Below are positions 1 through 8,599 of a DNA stretch of 64,000 nucleotides, in pieces. The notes beneath the pieces are model-generated. The model searched no databases. It worked only from the letters and a program-made list of their open reading frames with translations, and was not told where the DNA came from. Every line of letters starts with the position of its first letter. Positions within the stretch are counted from its first letter, which is position 1. The DNA is from Pengzhenrongella sp031582905 (GTDB lineage: Bacteria; Actinomycetota; Actinomycetes; Actinomycetales; Cellulomonadaceae): positions 124,001 through 188,000 of the forward strand of contig NZ_CP133990.1 in assembly GCF_031582905.1 (NCBI RefSeq). Reading direction: 5' to 3'. The translations under genes were made by a program, and so were the position numbers.

Positions 1-72
1 CCCGCGGGCACGCCGGACCTGCCGGTCGAGCAGACCGGCGCCGTGCCGGGCGACGAGGCCAACCTCATCTGA
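1..72 (+). CDS. C-terminal end of an unidentified protein (partial)
   Basis: Frame 1 is open from the first base and ends at TGA 70-72, giving 23 residues that finish in DEANLI. The start lies outside the window. The fragment is Pro/Gly/Glu rich and too short to assign to a family. It is called a gene end because a repeat array and a strong hairpin follow directly, which fits the 3' end of a transcription unit. It could be chance. Confidence 0.45.
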   Translation, partial: PAGTPDLPVEQTGAVPGDEANLI

Positions 73-166
73 GCCCTGAGCCCTGAGCCCTGAGCCCTGA
101 GCCCTGAGCCCTGAGCCCTGAACCCTGGGCCCTGGGCCCTGGGCCCTGGGCCCTGAGCCCTGGGCC
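71..166. repeat. 7-bp tandem array (GAGCCCT-type), about 13 copies
   Basis: Thirteen full 7-bp units plus a partial one run without interruption: seven GAGCCCT, one GAACCCT, four GGGCCCT, one GAGCCCT, then GGGCC. The first unit overlaps the TGA of the upstream reading frame. Because the unit is not a multiple of three and contains TGA, plus-strand translation is stopped in every frame. Copy number should be polymorphic between strains. Confidence 0.9.
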
Positions 167-201
167 GTCCCGCTCGCCGACCGATCGGCGAGCGGGACGG
201 C
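164..201. terminator. Hairpin with 17-bp perfect stem
   Basis: Bases 164-180 pair perfectly with 185-201 around a CCGA loop. It lies just beyond the partial plus-strand gene and upstream of the end of the minus-strand gene at 276, so it can serve as a bidirectional terminator. No long U tract follows, which is common in high-GC actinobacteria. Confidence 0.75.
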
Positions 202-275
202 GCCCCTCGCTCAGGCGCCGGGCGACCGGACGCGGCGCAGTTGCGCCCGGCACGTCACCGCGAGCCGTGCGGTGG

Positions 276-770
276 TCACCCGCGTCGACGCTCCAGGTGC
301 GCCCGGAAGCGTGCGGCGCACCCGGGGCACACCGGCATGGTCTGCAGGCGGCGTCGTTCCGCCTCGCTCAGGTGCACGAGCACGCTGCGAGCCCCGCACA
401 GCGTCATCTCGTCGCGGACGACGTGCGCCCACGACGTGGGCCACCGGTAGGAGTATTCGTATCCCTCGACCAGCTCGAGGTCCGGCACCCGCGGGCCGGT
501 GGAGTGCGCGATCGAGTGCGCCCGGAGCTCCTCGTCCCCGGTGCCCTGACGGGTGAGCCGGCAGGTGTGGCGCAGGAGGAACGGCTCGCCGACCGGGCGC
601 CGAGCGACCGTGGCCGGGACCGCGCCCCGGGTGCGCGAGACGTACCAGCGCACCGACTCGGGAGCGGCGGGGTTGGTCACCGGCTCGACGTCGAACCGCT
701 CCCGCTGGCCGTTGTACGTGTCCAGCAGCAGCGTGGGTGCGCCGCACGTCCGGCAGGCTTCCGTGCTCAC
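276..770 (-). CDS. Conserved hypothetical protein with paired CxxC motifs
   Basis: A 164-residue soluble protein that I do not recognise by name. It has CRTC at residues 6-9 and CPGC near residue 147, the kind of split Cys pairs that could bind one zinc ion. Between them is a region rich in Arg, Glu and aromatic residues (GYEYSYRW). There is no signal peptide or membrane segment. It is monocistronic and ends about 75 bp before the hairpin at 164-201. A zinc-ribbon role is inferred from the cysteines only. Confidence 0.7.
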   Translation of the reverse strand: MSTEACRTCGAPTLLLDTYNGQRERFDVEPVTNPAAPESVRWYVSRTRGAVPATVARRPVGEPFLLRHTCRLTRQGTGDEELRAHSIAHSTGPRVPDLELVEGYEYSYRWPTSWAHVVRDEMTLCGARSVLVHLSEAERRRLQTMPVCPGCAARFRAHLERRRG

Positions 771-843
771 CTCGGTCGTCCTCCCTCGGATCGTGCGTCG
801 CCACCCGGCCGGTCACCCTGCCCCGGGTGACCGTGGGCAAGCA

Positions 844-882
844 GAAGGCCCGCGCCAGCGTTTCCGCTGAGCACGGGCCTTC
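844..882 (-). terminator. Terminator downstream of tRNA-Pro
   Basis: A 9-bp outer stem (844-852 with 874-882) encloses a smaller CAGCG/CGCTG hairpin. It lies directly 3' of the minus-strand tRNA gene, the expected position for a factor-independent terminator. Confidence 0.7.
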
Positions 883-891
883 CTTCACCGG

Positions 892-965
892 TCGGGGTGG
901 CGGGATTCGAACCCACGACCTCCTCGTCCCGAACGAGGCGCGCTACCAAGCTGCGCCACACCCCG
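892..965 (-). tRNA. tRNA-Pro (anticodon CGG)
   Basis: The minus strand folds into a complete cloverleaf: 7-bp acceptor stem CGGGGTG/CACCCCG, D-arm with GGTAGCGCG, anticodon arm CTCGT-TCGGGAC-ACGAG carrying CGG, and T-arm with the GGTTCGAATCC core. The discriminator base is A and CCA is not encoded. It reads proline codon CCG, the dominant Pro codon at this GC content. A putative -10 box and a terminator flank it, so it is probably transcribed alone. Confidence 0.95.
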
Positions 966-978
966 ATGAAGCCTGCTC

Positions 979-984
979 AGGATA
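979..984 (-). promoter_or_regulatory. Putative -10 box of the tRNA-Pro promoter
   Basis: TATCCT on the minus strand lies about 13 bases upstream of the tRNA 5' end and matches the actinobacterial TANNNT pattern. No convincing -35 hexamer is visible 17 bases upstream. Confidence 0.45.
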
Positions 985-1018
985 GCCGACGCGCGAGGGT
1001 GCCACGAAACCGAGACGC

Positions 1019-1939
1019 CTAGCGGGCGACGAGTGTGAGCAGCGTCGCTTCCGGACGGCACGCGAACCGCACCGGTGCGTACGGCGAGGTGCCCAGACCG
1101 GCGCTGACGTGCAGCCACGACGACTCGTCCCCGCCGGCGGCGTCGGGCCGCGGTCCGGGCCAGCCGTGCAGCCCCTTGACGCGGCCGCGGTCCAGGTCGC
1201 AGTTCGTCACGAGCGCGCCGAAGCCGGGCACCGCCAGCTGACCGCCGTGGGTGTGCCCGGCCAGCACCAGGTCGGCGCCGTCGGCGTGCATCGCGTCGAG
1301 GACACGCGTGTACGGCGCGTGCGTGACGCCGAGGTGCAGGTCGGCCGCCGGGGTCGGTGCGGGGTCCGGGAACCGGTCGCTGTCCATGTGCGGGTCGTCG
1401 ACGCCGACCAGGGACAGCGTGCGTCCGTCGGTGTGCACGACGTCGCGCCGGTTGGTGAGGTCCTTCCACCCGGCCTCGCGCAGCCGTGCCGCGAGCTCGT
1501 CCGCGGGCAGCTGCGTGGGGTCGCCGGGCAGCGGCAGGCGCGCGTCGGGCAGCAGGTACCGCGCCGGGTTCTTCGGGCGGGGGGCGAAGTAGTCGTTCGA
1601 GCCCAGCACGAAGGCCCCTGGCGTGCCGAGCAGGGGCTCGAGCGCGTGCAGCAGGCTCGGCAGCGCCTCGGTGTCCGCCATGTTGTCGCCGGTGTCCACC
1701 ACGAGGTCCGGCCGCAGGGTCGCCAGGTCGCGGACCCAGTCGATCTTGCGCTGCTGCCGGGGCACGAGGTGCAGGTCGGACAGGTGCAGCACGCGCAGGG
1801 GTGACTGGCCCGGCGGCAGCACCGCCACGGTCACCTCCCGCAGCGCGTACCAGCGGACCTCGACCAGGCTCGCCCAGGCCAGCGCGGCGGCGCCGGCGAC
1901 GGTCAGCGCGCCGGCCGCCCGGACGACGGGGGACGTCAC
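1019..1939 (-). CDS. Membrane-anchored metallophosphoesterase
   Basis: A 306-residue calcineurin-like phosphoesterase of the YkuE type. The two-metal site is visible in order: DLHL near residue 56, GDN near 85, GSND near 114, and the GHTHGG motif near 228. An N-terminal hydrophobic stretch (residues 5-25) would anchor it in the membrane with the catalytic domain outside. It is transcribed with, and 4 bp downstream of, the ponA2-type gene. The same pairing occurs in mycobacteria, which suggests an envelope-related role. The physiological substrate is unknown. Confidence 0.9.
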   Translation of the reverse strand: MTSPVVRAAGALTVAGAAALAWASLVEVRWYALREVTVAVLPPGQSPLRVLHLSDLHLVPRQQRKIDWVRDLATLRPDLVVDTGDNMADTEALPSLLHALEPLLGTPGAFVLGSNDYFAPRPKNPARYLLPDARLPLPGDPTQLPADELAARLREAGWKDLTNRRDVVHTDGRTLSLVGVDDPHMDSDRFPDPAPTPAADLHLGVTHAPYTRVLDAMHADGADLVLAGHTHGGQLAVPGFGALVTNCDLDRGRVKGLHGWPGPRPDAAGGDESSWLHVSAGLGTSPYAPVRFACRPEATLLTLVAR

Positions 1940-1943
1940 CGGC

Positions 1944-4351
1944 TCAGTCGCCCTCGTCCGGGGTCGCCTCGTCCGGCGCGGCGTCCCCCGGCTCGGGCTC
2001 GGGCTCCGGCGCGGGTGCGGGCGCCGGCCCGCTGGACAGGTAGATCGTGATGACGCCGCCGCGGGTCACCCGGCTGCCCGAGCCGGGCGACGTCGAGGCG
2101 ACGCGTCCGGGAGTGACGTTCGCCTCCCGCCGCTCGCTCGCGACCCGGACGATGAACCCGGCGTCGCGCAGCGTCGCCCGGGCCTGCGCCTCGGTGCGAC
2201 CGATGACCCGCGGCACGGTGACGCGCTGGCCCTCGACCTCGAGCACCCCGGGCGCCGGGAAGGCGGCCTCGGGCAGGCCCTCGTGCGCCTGGCGCATGAA
2301 CCGCTGCCAGGTGGGCGCGGCGATGGTCGAGCCGTACGCGTTCCGCACGAACTTGCCGTTGATGGTCGTGCGCTGCACCGGGATCATGCCCTCGGAGTAC
2401 CCGACCCACACGGCGGCGGCGAGCTGCGGAGTGTAGCCCACGAACCAGGTGTGCTCGTTCTGCGACGTCGTGCCGGTCTTGCCCGCCGACGGGCGCCCGA
2501 TCCCGCCCAGGCCCTCGCGGTGCCCTCCCAGACGTGGCCGAGCGCGTAGCTCATCGCCGCGGCGATGCGGGGCTCGATCGCCTCCCGGCAGTTCGCGGAC
2601 GGGACCGGCAGCTCGTTGCCGTCGGTGTCGCGGACGCTGAGCAGCGCGACCGGCTCGCAGAAGGTGCCGTTCGCCGCGAAGGCGGCGAACGCGGACGCCA
2701 TCGTCAGCGGGGCGATGGAGTCGCTGCCGAGCACGTTGGCCGGCGTCACCTTGAAGTCGGAGCCGTCCGGTGCGTGGACCCCGAGGGACTTCGCGGTGTC
2801 GAAGATCCCGCAGATGTCCAGCTGGCTGGCCATCTCGATGTAGCCCGAGTTGACCGAGTTCTTGGTGGCGTTGAGCACGCTCATGACGCCGCCGCTTCCC
2901 TCGGCGTTGCCGAACTTGTACTCACCGACGAACCGGCCGCAGGTCGAGTTGAAGTCGCTCATCTTGTACGGCCGCAGGTTCGCGTTGATGACCTCGTTGA
3001 GGCTGTGCCCCTCCTTGAGCCACTGCACCAGCGTGAACGGCTTGAAGGTCGAGCCCGGCGCGAAGCCGCTGGAGCCGCCGTACGCGAAGTCGGTGTTGTA
3101 GTTGACCGCCGTCTCGCGCGGGCCCGCCGTGGAGGTGTTGTTGTAGATGCGGTTCTGCGCCATCGCGAGGATCTTCCCGGTGCCCGGCTCGACCACGGAG
3201 ATCGCCGAGGCGACGCCCGACGGGTCGTCGACGGGGACGCCGGCCTTCACCTCGGCGTCCGCCATGGCCTGCCTGGCCGGGTCCAGCGTCGTGGTGATCG
3301 TCAGACCACCGCGGTACAGCAGGTCGATGCGGTCCTCCGCGGTCTCGCCGAAGGCCGGGTTGTTGCGGATCACCTTGGTGACGTAGTCGCAGAAGTAGCC
3401 CGCGTTCGCGACCGCGTTGGCGTTGATGCACCCGCGCATGGTCTGCGTCACGTTGAGGTAGTCGGCCAGCGGGGTCGCGACGCCGGCGTCGAACTGCGCC
3501 CGGTCGATGTAGCCCTGGTTGAGCATCACCCACAGCACATCGTTGCGGCGCTGCTCGTTGTTCTCCGGGTACAGCACCGGGTCCCAGTGCCCCGGGCTCT
3601 GCGTGACCCCGGCGAGGGTGGCGGCCCGCAGGTAGTCGAGCTCGCTCGCCGGGATGCCGAAGTAGTACTGGGAGGCTGCCTCGACGCCCCACACCGATGC
3701 GCCGAACTGCGCGATGTTGAGGTACTTGCCGAGGATCTCCGATTTGGAGTACTGCTGCTCGAGCGCGATGGCGAGCTTCGCCTCGCGCAGCTTGCGGCTG
3801 ACGCCCGCCGTGCCCTCCGCCCCGCGAGCCGCGATGATCGCGGCCTCGCGCTCCTCCGGGGTCTTCATGCGGGTCGCCGACTCGATGAGCACGTTCTTCA
3901 CGTACTGCTGGGTGAGGGTCGAGGCGCCCTCCAGGTCGTCGGTGAGGACGTTCTTCGCCGCGGCACGCAGCATGCCCGTCGGGTCGATCCCGCCGTGCTC
4001 GAAGAAGCGCTTGTCCTCGATGGCGACGACCGCGTTCTGCATGTCGACCGAGATGGCCTCCAGCGGCACCACGATCCGGTTCTGGTTGTAGAACGTCGCC
4101 AGCACCGTGGTGCCGTCCGCCGCGAGCACCGTCGACTTCTCCGACAGCGGCTCCTCGCGCAGCTCGGTCGGCAGGTCCTCGAAGACCTCCGTCGTCGCAC
4201 CCGTCAGCGCGCTGGCGCCGGCGACGGCCGGCATGAGCAGGCCGGCGGCGAGGACGCCACCGACCCCCGCGACGAGGAGCAGGGCGAGCAGGAGTGCGAG
4301 CGCCTGGAAGAGGTTGACCTGGCGGCCCCGCGAGTGGGCAGAGTAAGGCAT
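1944..4351 (-). CDS. ponA2: Bifunctional penicillin-binding protein with PASTA domain (frame broken near 2516)
   Basis: Class A PBP that polymerises and cross-links peptidoglycan outside the membrane. An N-terminal membrane helix (residues 15-37) is followed by a GT51 transglycosylase domain with the catalytic EDKRFFEHGG motif and STLTQQ. The transpeptidase domain follows with STFK, SVN and KTGTT. There is one C-terminal PASTA repeat and a Pro/Glu-rich tail. KTGTT and everything after it are in another frame: at about 2516 one G is missing in what should read ACC GCG GAG GGC. With that base restored the protein is 802 residues, normal for PonA2. The next gene on the other side is a WhiB4-type regulator, as in mycobacteria. 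Confidence 0.88.
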
Positions 4352-4537
4352 TGGATCAGACTACGCGGGGCGTTGCCGAAGGCCGATGTCGTCCACCCGA
4401 CGCGCCGCGATCCTGCACGCCTCCTTCACACGGTTGCCAGATCTGACCCGTGGGGCTCCTGTTGCGGGTGACGATTGACGGGTACCTTTCCGGCACGGGC
4501 GACAATCTTGGGGTCGCCATTTGCTCGAGGAGGCACC

Positions 4538-4837
4538 GTGCGCGTCACGGACGACGTCAACTGGACCAGCCGCGGAGCCTGCCTGACGGTGGAACCCGAC
4601 GACCTCTTCGTCCAGGGGGCCGCTCAGCGGTCCGCCCGCAGCGTGTGCGCGGCCTGCACCGTCCGCCTCGAGTGCCTGGCCGACGCGCTGGACAACCGGG
4701 TCGAGTTCGGGGTGTGGGGCGGGATGACCGAGCGCGAGCGCCGCGCGCTGCTGCGCCGCCAGCCCGACGTCGCCTCGTGGCACGAGGTGCTCGTGGTCGC
4801 CGGCCGGTCCCCGGACGACGCCACCGTGAGCGCCTGA
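4538..4837 (+). CDS. whiB4: WhiB-family iron-sulfur regulator (WhiB4-type by context)
   Basis: A 99-residue Wbl protein that binds a redox-sensitive [4Fe-4S] cluster and controls transcription. Four cysteines at residues 15, 37, 40 and 46 give the family spacing C-x21-C-x2-C-x5-C, followed by the GVWGG turn and a basic C-terminal region. The GTG start at 4538 is chosen because GAGGAGG lies 8 bases upstream; an earlier in-frame ATG at 4475 has no such site and would add non-family residues. It is divergent from the PonA2-type gene across a 186-bp gap. The WhiB4 name rests on synteny, not on sequence alone. Confidence 0.85.
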   Translation: MRVTDDVNWTSRGACLTVEPDDLFVQGAAQRSARSVCAACTVRLECLADALDNRVEFGVWGGMTERERRALLRRQPDVASWHEVLVVAGRSPDDATVSA

Positions 4838-4850
4838 CTACGCTCACCCC

Positions 4851-5009
4851 ATGGCCACCACGTGGGAGTACGCGACCGTTCCTCTGATCATCCACGCCAC
4901 CAAGGCGATCCTCGACCAGTGGGGCTCCGACGGCTGGGAGCTCGTCCAGGTCATCCAGGGCCCGGACGCCGGCCTCGTGGCCTACCTCAAGCGGCCGACG
5001 TCGGCCTGA
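4851..5009 (+). CDS. Small DUF4177-type protein
   Basis: A 52-residue protein from ATG 4851 to TGA 5007, with the DUF4177 features: an N-terminal WEYATVPL beta strand, the DGWELVQV core and a short basic C-terminus. Mycobacteria carry an equivalent small gene at the same position. It starts 13 bp after whiB and ends 1 bp before the RidA-like gene, so it is probably part of one transcript. The function of the family is unknown. Confidence 0.85.
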   Translation: MATTWEYATVPLIIHATKAILDQWGSDGWELVQVIQGPDAGLVAYLKRPTSA

Positions 5010-5010
5010 C

Positions 5011-5508
5011 GTGCCGGACCACCCCGGCGGGCGCGCGACAGGCGGCGTCGCGGCTCGCCTCGCCGACCTCGGCCTCACCCTGCCCGACGTCGCCGCGCCG
5101 GTCGCCGCGTACGTCCCCGCGGTCCGGTCCGGCGCCCTCGTCCACACCTCGGGGCAGCTGCCCTTCGTGGACGGTGTCCTGCCGGTCACCGGCAAGGTCG
5201 GCGTGGGACCCGGGCTGGTCGATCCCGACCGCGCCGCGGAGCTCGCCCGGACTGCCGCCCTCAACGCCCTCGCGGCCGTCGACGCGCTGGTCGGGGACCT
5301 CGACGCGGTCGTCCGCGTCGTCAAGGTGACCGGGTACGTCGCGAGCGACCCGTCCTTCACGGGGCAGCCCGCGGTGATCAACGGCGCGAGCCAGCTGCTG
5401 GGTCAGGTGCTCGGGGACGCGGGCGTGCACGCACGCAGCGCCGTGGGCGTCGCGGTCCTGCCGCTCGACTCCCCGGTCGAGGTGGAGATCGTCGTCGAGG
5501 TCCGCTGA
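5011..5508 (+). CDS. RidA/YjgF/YER057c/UK114-family protein
   Basis: A 165-residue member of the Rid superfamily, whose characterised members hydrolyse reactive enamine or imine intermediates produced by PLP enzymes. It shows the strand pattern SGALVHTSGQLPF, the turn around residues 60-70 and VKVTGYVASD. The catalytic Arg of the true RidA subgroup is not apparent in the usual C-terminal position; that region reads PLDSPVEVEIVVEV. It therefore more likely belongs to a Rid1-7 type subgroup of uncertain activity. GTG start immediately after the DUF4177 stop. Confidence 0.88.
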   Translation: MPDHPGGRATGGVAARLADLGLTLPDVAAPVAAYVPAVRSGALVHTSGQLPFVDGVLPVTGKVGVGPGLVDPDRAAELARTAALNALAAVDALVGDLDAVVRVVKVTGYVASDPSFTGQPAVINGASQLLGQVLGDAGVHARSAVGVAVLPLDSPVEVEIVVEVR

Positions 5509-5599
5509 CCGCAGCGGCGCGGCGCGCGCCCGGCTGACCGTCCCGGCGTGGGCGGCGGAGCCGACCGGGCCCACGCGCGCCGGCTACGCCCGCCGTGCG

Positions 5600-6276
5600 T
5601 CAGCGCGCGCGGCGCTCGAGCCGGTCGATGTCCAGCAGGACGACCGCGCGGCCCTCGCGCCGCACCCAGCCGCGTGCCGCGAAGTCCGCGAGCGCCTTGT
5701 TCACCGTCTCGCGCGAGGCGCCGACGAGCTGGGCGAGCTCCTCCTGCGTGAGGTCGTGGGCGACCCGCAGGCCGTCGTCGACCGGCTCGCCGAAGCGCGT
5801 GGACAGGTCGAGCAGCGCCTTCGCGACGCGACCGGGGACGTCGGAGAAGACGAGGTCGGCGAGCGCCTCGTTGGTCCGGCGCAGTCGGCGCGCGAGCGCC
5901 TCGAGGAGGTGCTTGGCCACGGTCGGGCTGGACTGCAGCCAGTCGACGAGGTCCTGGTGACCGAGCTCGAGCAGGTGCGCGTCGGCGACCACGCTGGCCG
6001 TGGCGGTGCGGGGACCGGGGTCGAACAGGGAGAGCTCGCCGAACATCTCGCCCGGCCCGAGGACGGCGAGGAGGTTCTCGCGGCCGTCGCTCGAGCGCCG
6101 ACCGAGCTTGATCTTGCCGCTCGCGATGACGTAGAGCCGGTCACCCGGCTCGCCCTCGTGGAACAGGACCTCGCCGCGGGTGAGGTCGAACGGCGTCATC
6201 GACGCCTGCAGTGCCCGCGTCTGCTCGCGGTCCATGTTGGCGAAGAGGGGGCGGAGAGCACAACGTCGTCGTCCAC
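5600..6276 (-). CDS. crp: Crp/Fnr-family cAMP-responsive regulator (frame broken at 6247-6251)
   Basis: Global cAMP receptor protein. The N-terminal cyclic-nucleotide domain holds the FGELSLFDPGPRTA phosphate-binding cassette and the C-terminal domain a winged helix with QLVGASRETVNKAL as recognition helix. The long open frame begins at an unlikely upstream ATG. The family N-terminus (VDDDVVLSAPLFANMD) is present from GTG 6276 but in another frame, because the minus strand has CCCCC where CCCCCC is needed. Restoring one C gives 225 residues, the same size as mycobacterial Crp. It follows the RsiG-like gene by 23 bp on the same strand. Confidence 0.9.
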
Positions 6277-6299
6277 GTGCGTCCTTACTGTGCCGGGGG

Positions 6300-6665
6300 T
6301 CACGTCCTCGGGACAGTCTGCCCCATGCCACCTCTCGCCGCCTCGATCGCCTGGTCGACACCCTGGGCGTGCCGGGCCAGGCGGGCGTCGAGGTCACGCA
6401 GCGACTCCAGGCGGTCCAGCTCGCCCTGCGGGCCACCGGCGCTCACGGCGTCGACCAGTGCGAGCAGGTCGGGGACGTCCGCGTCGGGTCCCAGCGCCTC
6501 GGGCAGGACGAGCGCGGCGACCGCGAGGTCCATGCGGGCCCTCACCAGCCGGCGCCAGTGCGTGACCCGGGACCGCTCGGCGCGCAGCGCCCGCAGGAGG
6601 TGCGCGGGGTCCACGGGGCCGGTCAGGAGCGGCGCAGCCGGTCGGTCGGGCGAGCTCACGGTCAT
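6300..6665 (-). CDS. Small helical protein resembling the RsiG family
   Basis: A 121-residue soluble protein, mostly helical. Residues around 40-60 read ERSRVTHWRRLVRARMDL. This lines up with the E-x3-S-x2-R-x3-Q-x3-D signature of actinobacterial RsiG-like proteins, the family of the c-di-GMP-binding anti-sigma factor RsiG. Only Arg and the final Asp match exactly; Ser is Thr and Gln is Arg. The start ATG 6665 is preferred over an ATG at 6767 that adds a low-complexity leader. It lies just upstream of crp on the same strand and divergent from nth. Family assignment is inference; ligand binding is doubtful given the altered motif. Confidence 0.6.
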   Translation of the reverse strand: MTVSSPDRPAAPLLTGPVDPAHLLRALRAERSRVTHWRRLVRARMDLAVAALVLPEALGPDADVPDLLALVDAVSAGGPQGELDRLESLRDLDARLARHAQGVDQAIEAARGGMGQTVPRT

Positions 6666-6847
6666 GGCGGACCTCTCGGACGGGCGCGGGGACGCGGGTG
6701 GGCGCGTGCCGGACGCCGGGGCGCCGTGCAGCACGTCGACGTGCCGGTGGTGACCCGTCGACGTCACTGCTTCGGCGCCCCGGCGCGCGCACTTGAGCCG
6801 GAGTCGTGCACGTCACCGCTGTGGCGCAGCGGTCGTAGGCTCGACGG

Positions 6848-7542
6848 GTGACGACGACCGGGAGTCCCGCCTCGCGCTGGTGCGGCGCGCGCGGCGCATC
6901 AACCGGACGCTGGCCGAGCGGTACCCCGACGCCCGGTGCGAGCTGGACTTCCGCACGCCGCTGGAGCTGCTGGTCGCGACCGTGCTCTCGGCGCAGACCA
7001 CGGACGTCCGGGTGAACCTCGTGACCCCGGAGCTGTTCTCGCGCTACCCGGACGCGGCCGCCCTCGCCGCCGCGGACCGCACCGAGCTCGAGGATGTCAT
7101 CCGCAGCACGGGCTTCTTCCGCGCCAAGGCGCAGTCGCTCATCGGGCTGGGGCAGGCCCTGGTCGAGCGCTACGACGGCGTCGTCCCGGGCCGCCTCGAC
7201 GACCTCGTCACGCTCCCCGGCGTCGGGCGCAAGACCGCCAACGTCGTCCTGGGCAACGCGTTCGGCGTCCCGGGCCTGCCGGTCGACACCCACGTGGGGC
7301 GCGTCGTGCGGCGGCTGGGGTGGACCGCCGAGGAGGACCCGGTGAAGGTCGAGCACGTCGTCGGCGGCCTGGTCGAGCGGCGCGAGTGGACGATGCTGTC
7401 CCACCGGCTGATCTTCCACGGGCGCCGCACGTGCTTCGCCCGCAACCCCGCGTGCGGCGCGTGCCCCGTGGCGCGGGACTGCCCGTCGTCGGGCATCGGC
7501 GAGACCGACCCCGTGCGCGCCGCCGCGATGCTCAAGGGCTGA
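6848..7542 (+). CDS. nth: Endonuclease III (probable lost base at 6860-6862)
   Basis: Base-excision repair glycosylase/AP lyase that removes oxidised pyrimidines. The helix-hairpin-helix LPGVGRKTANVV carries the catalytic Lys and VDTHVGRVVRRLGW the catalytic Asp. A C-terminal [4Fe-4S] site has C-x6-C-x2-C-x5-C spacing (CFARNPAC, GAC, PVARDC). The open frame runs back to 6793 but the leader is unlike the family. A GTG at 6848 gives VTTTGESRLALVRR if one G is restored in GGG 6860-6862; otherwise GTG 6880 would be the start. Position next to crp is conserved in Actinobacteria. Confidence 0.92.
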
Positions 7543-7548
7543 CGGCGC

Positions 7549-8490
7549 TCACGGGCCGACGGCGGGGACCGGCGCGACCTCGCGCAGCCAGTCGGCGAGC
7601 AGCGCGTTGACCCGCCGGGGCGCCTCCTCGGGCAGGAAGTGCCCCGCGCCGGCGACGACCTCGAACCGGTACCCGCTGCCCGCCAGCCGCGCCTGCGGCC
7701 CGTCGAGCCGCGCGGTCGCCAGCGGCAGGCACCGGTCCATCGCGCCGTGCACCTGCAGCACCGGCACCGGCACCGGCGTGTCGAGCGCCTCGAGGTAGCG
7801 GCGCCCGTCGGCGCGTGGGGTCGACCGCACGAGCCAGCGCAGCTGCTCCATCGCGCTGTGCGCGGCGAACGGCACCTGGGCGGCCGCGCGGTAGGTGGCC
7901 AGGGTGGCGGCGTCCGGCCACCCCGGGGCGCTCCACTCCCGCAGCACCCGGTCGACCCGGTCGCCCTGGGACATCGCGCGCTCGGGCAGCGCCGGCAGCT
8001 GGAAGAAGGCGAGGTGCCGCAGCGGACCGGGGCGCAGGGTGCGGGCGACGGCGGCGTGCAGGCGCACCGGGTGCGGCGAGGACACCGCGGCGATGCCGCG
8101 GGTGACCCCCGGGTGCAGGGCCGGCATCGCCCACGCCACGGTCCCGCCCGTCCCGTGCCCGACGACGACGGCGCGGTCTGCCCCGAGGGACCGGACGAGC
8201 CCGGCGACGTCGGCGGCGAGGGTGGGGACGTCGTAGCCGAGCGGTGGCTTGTCGGACGCGCCGGTGCCGCGCAGGTCCATCGCGGCGACCCGGTAGCCGG
8301 CGTCGGCGAGCGCGGTCAGCTGGTGCCGCCACGCCCACCAGAACTGCGGGAAGCCGTGCAGCAGCACCACGAGCGGCGTGTCCCGGTCGTCCGGGCCGGC
8401 GACCGCGACGTGGAAGCGAGCGGCGTTGGCCGGGACGAACCGGTGCTCCCAGGGTCCGTCGACGAGCACGGTGCTGGTGTCCGACGTCAT
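7549..8490 (-). CDS. Alpha/beta hydrolase, EphE-like by context, with Gly at the nucleophile position
   Basis: A 313-residue alpha/beta-fold protein. The oxyanion-hole motif HGFPQFWWAW, the acid (GAMDRC) and the C-terminal catalytic His (GAGHFLPEEAP) resemble epoxide hydrolases and haloalkane dehalogenases. At the nucleophile elbow the sequence is VVGHGTGG, so the residue that should be Asp or Ser is Gly. Either the enzyme is catalytically dead or it uses unusual chemistry. It converges with nth, with 6 bp between stops. The start ATG 8490 lies in a tandemly duplicated 11-bp unit that carries further ATGs in other frames. Confidence 0.85.
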   Translation of the reverse strand: MTSDTSTVLVDGPWEHRFVPANAARFHVAVAGPDDRDTPLVVLLHGFPQFWWAWRHQLTALADAGYRVAAMDLRGTGASDKPPLGYDVPTLAADVAGLVRSLGADRAVVVGHGTGGTVAWAMPALHPGVTRGIAAVSSPHPVRLHAAVARTLRPGPLRHLAFFQLPALPERAMSQGDRVDRVLREWSAPGWPDAATLATYRAAAQVPFAAHSAMEQLRWLVRSTPRADGRRYLEALDTPVPVPVLQVHGAMDRCLPLATARLDGPQARLAGSGYRFEVVAGAGHFLPEEAPRRVNALLADWLREVAPVPAVGP

Positions 8491-8599
8491 CGGGCGCTCA
8501 TCGGGCGCTCATCGCTTGTCCGGTCTCATCGCGTCGAAGGCTACCGAGTCGCCACCGCGGAGCGGGACACCCGGACGGGGGTCGTCGCCGGCGTCGCGG

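Noticed and set aside
71..166. CRISPR-like repeat array
   Set aside because: Units are contiguous 7-mers without unique spacers and no cas genes are present in the window.
892..965. tRNA-Pro as a mobile-element integration site
   Set aside because: No integrase, direct repeat of the tRNA 3' end or compositional change is visible on either side.
2534..4471. A 645-codon plus-strand open frame
   Set aside because: Antisense shadow of the penicillin-binding protein; composition is Arg/Val/Asp repeats without domains.
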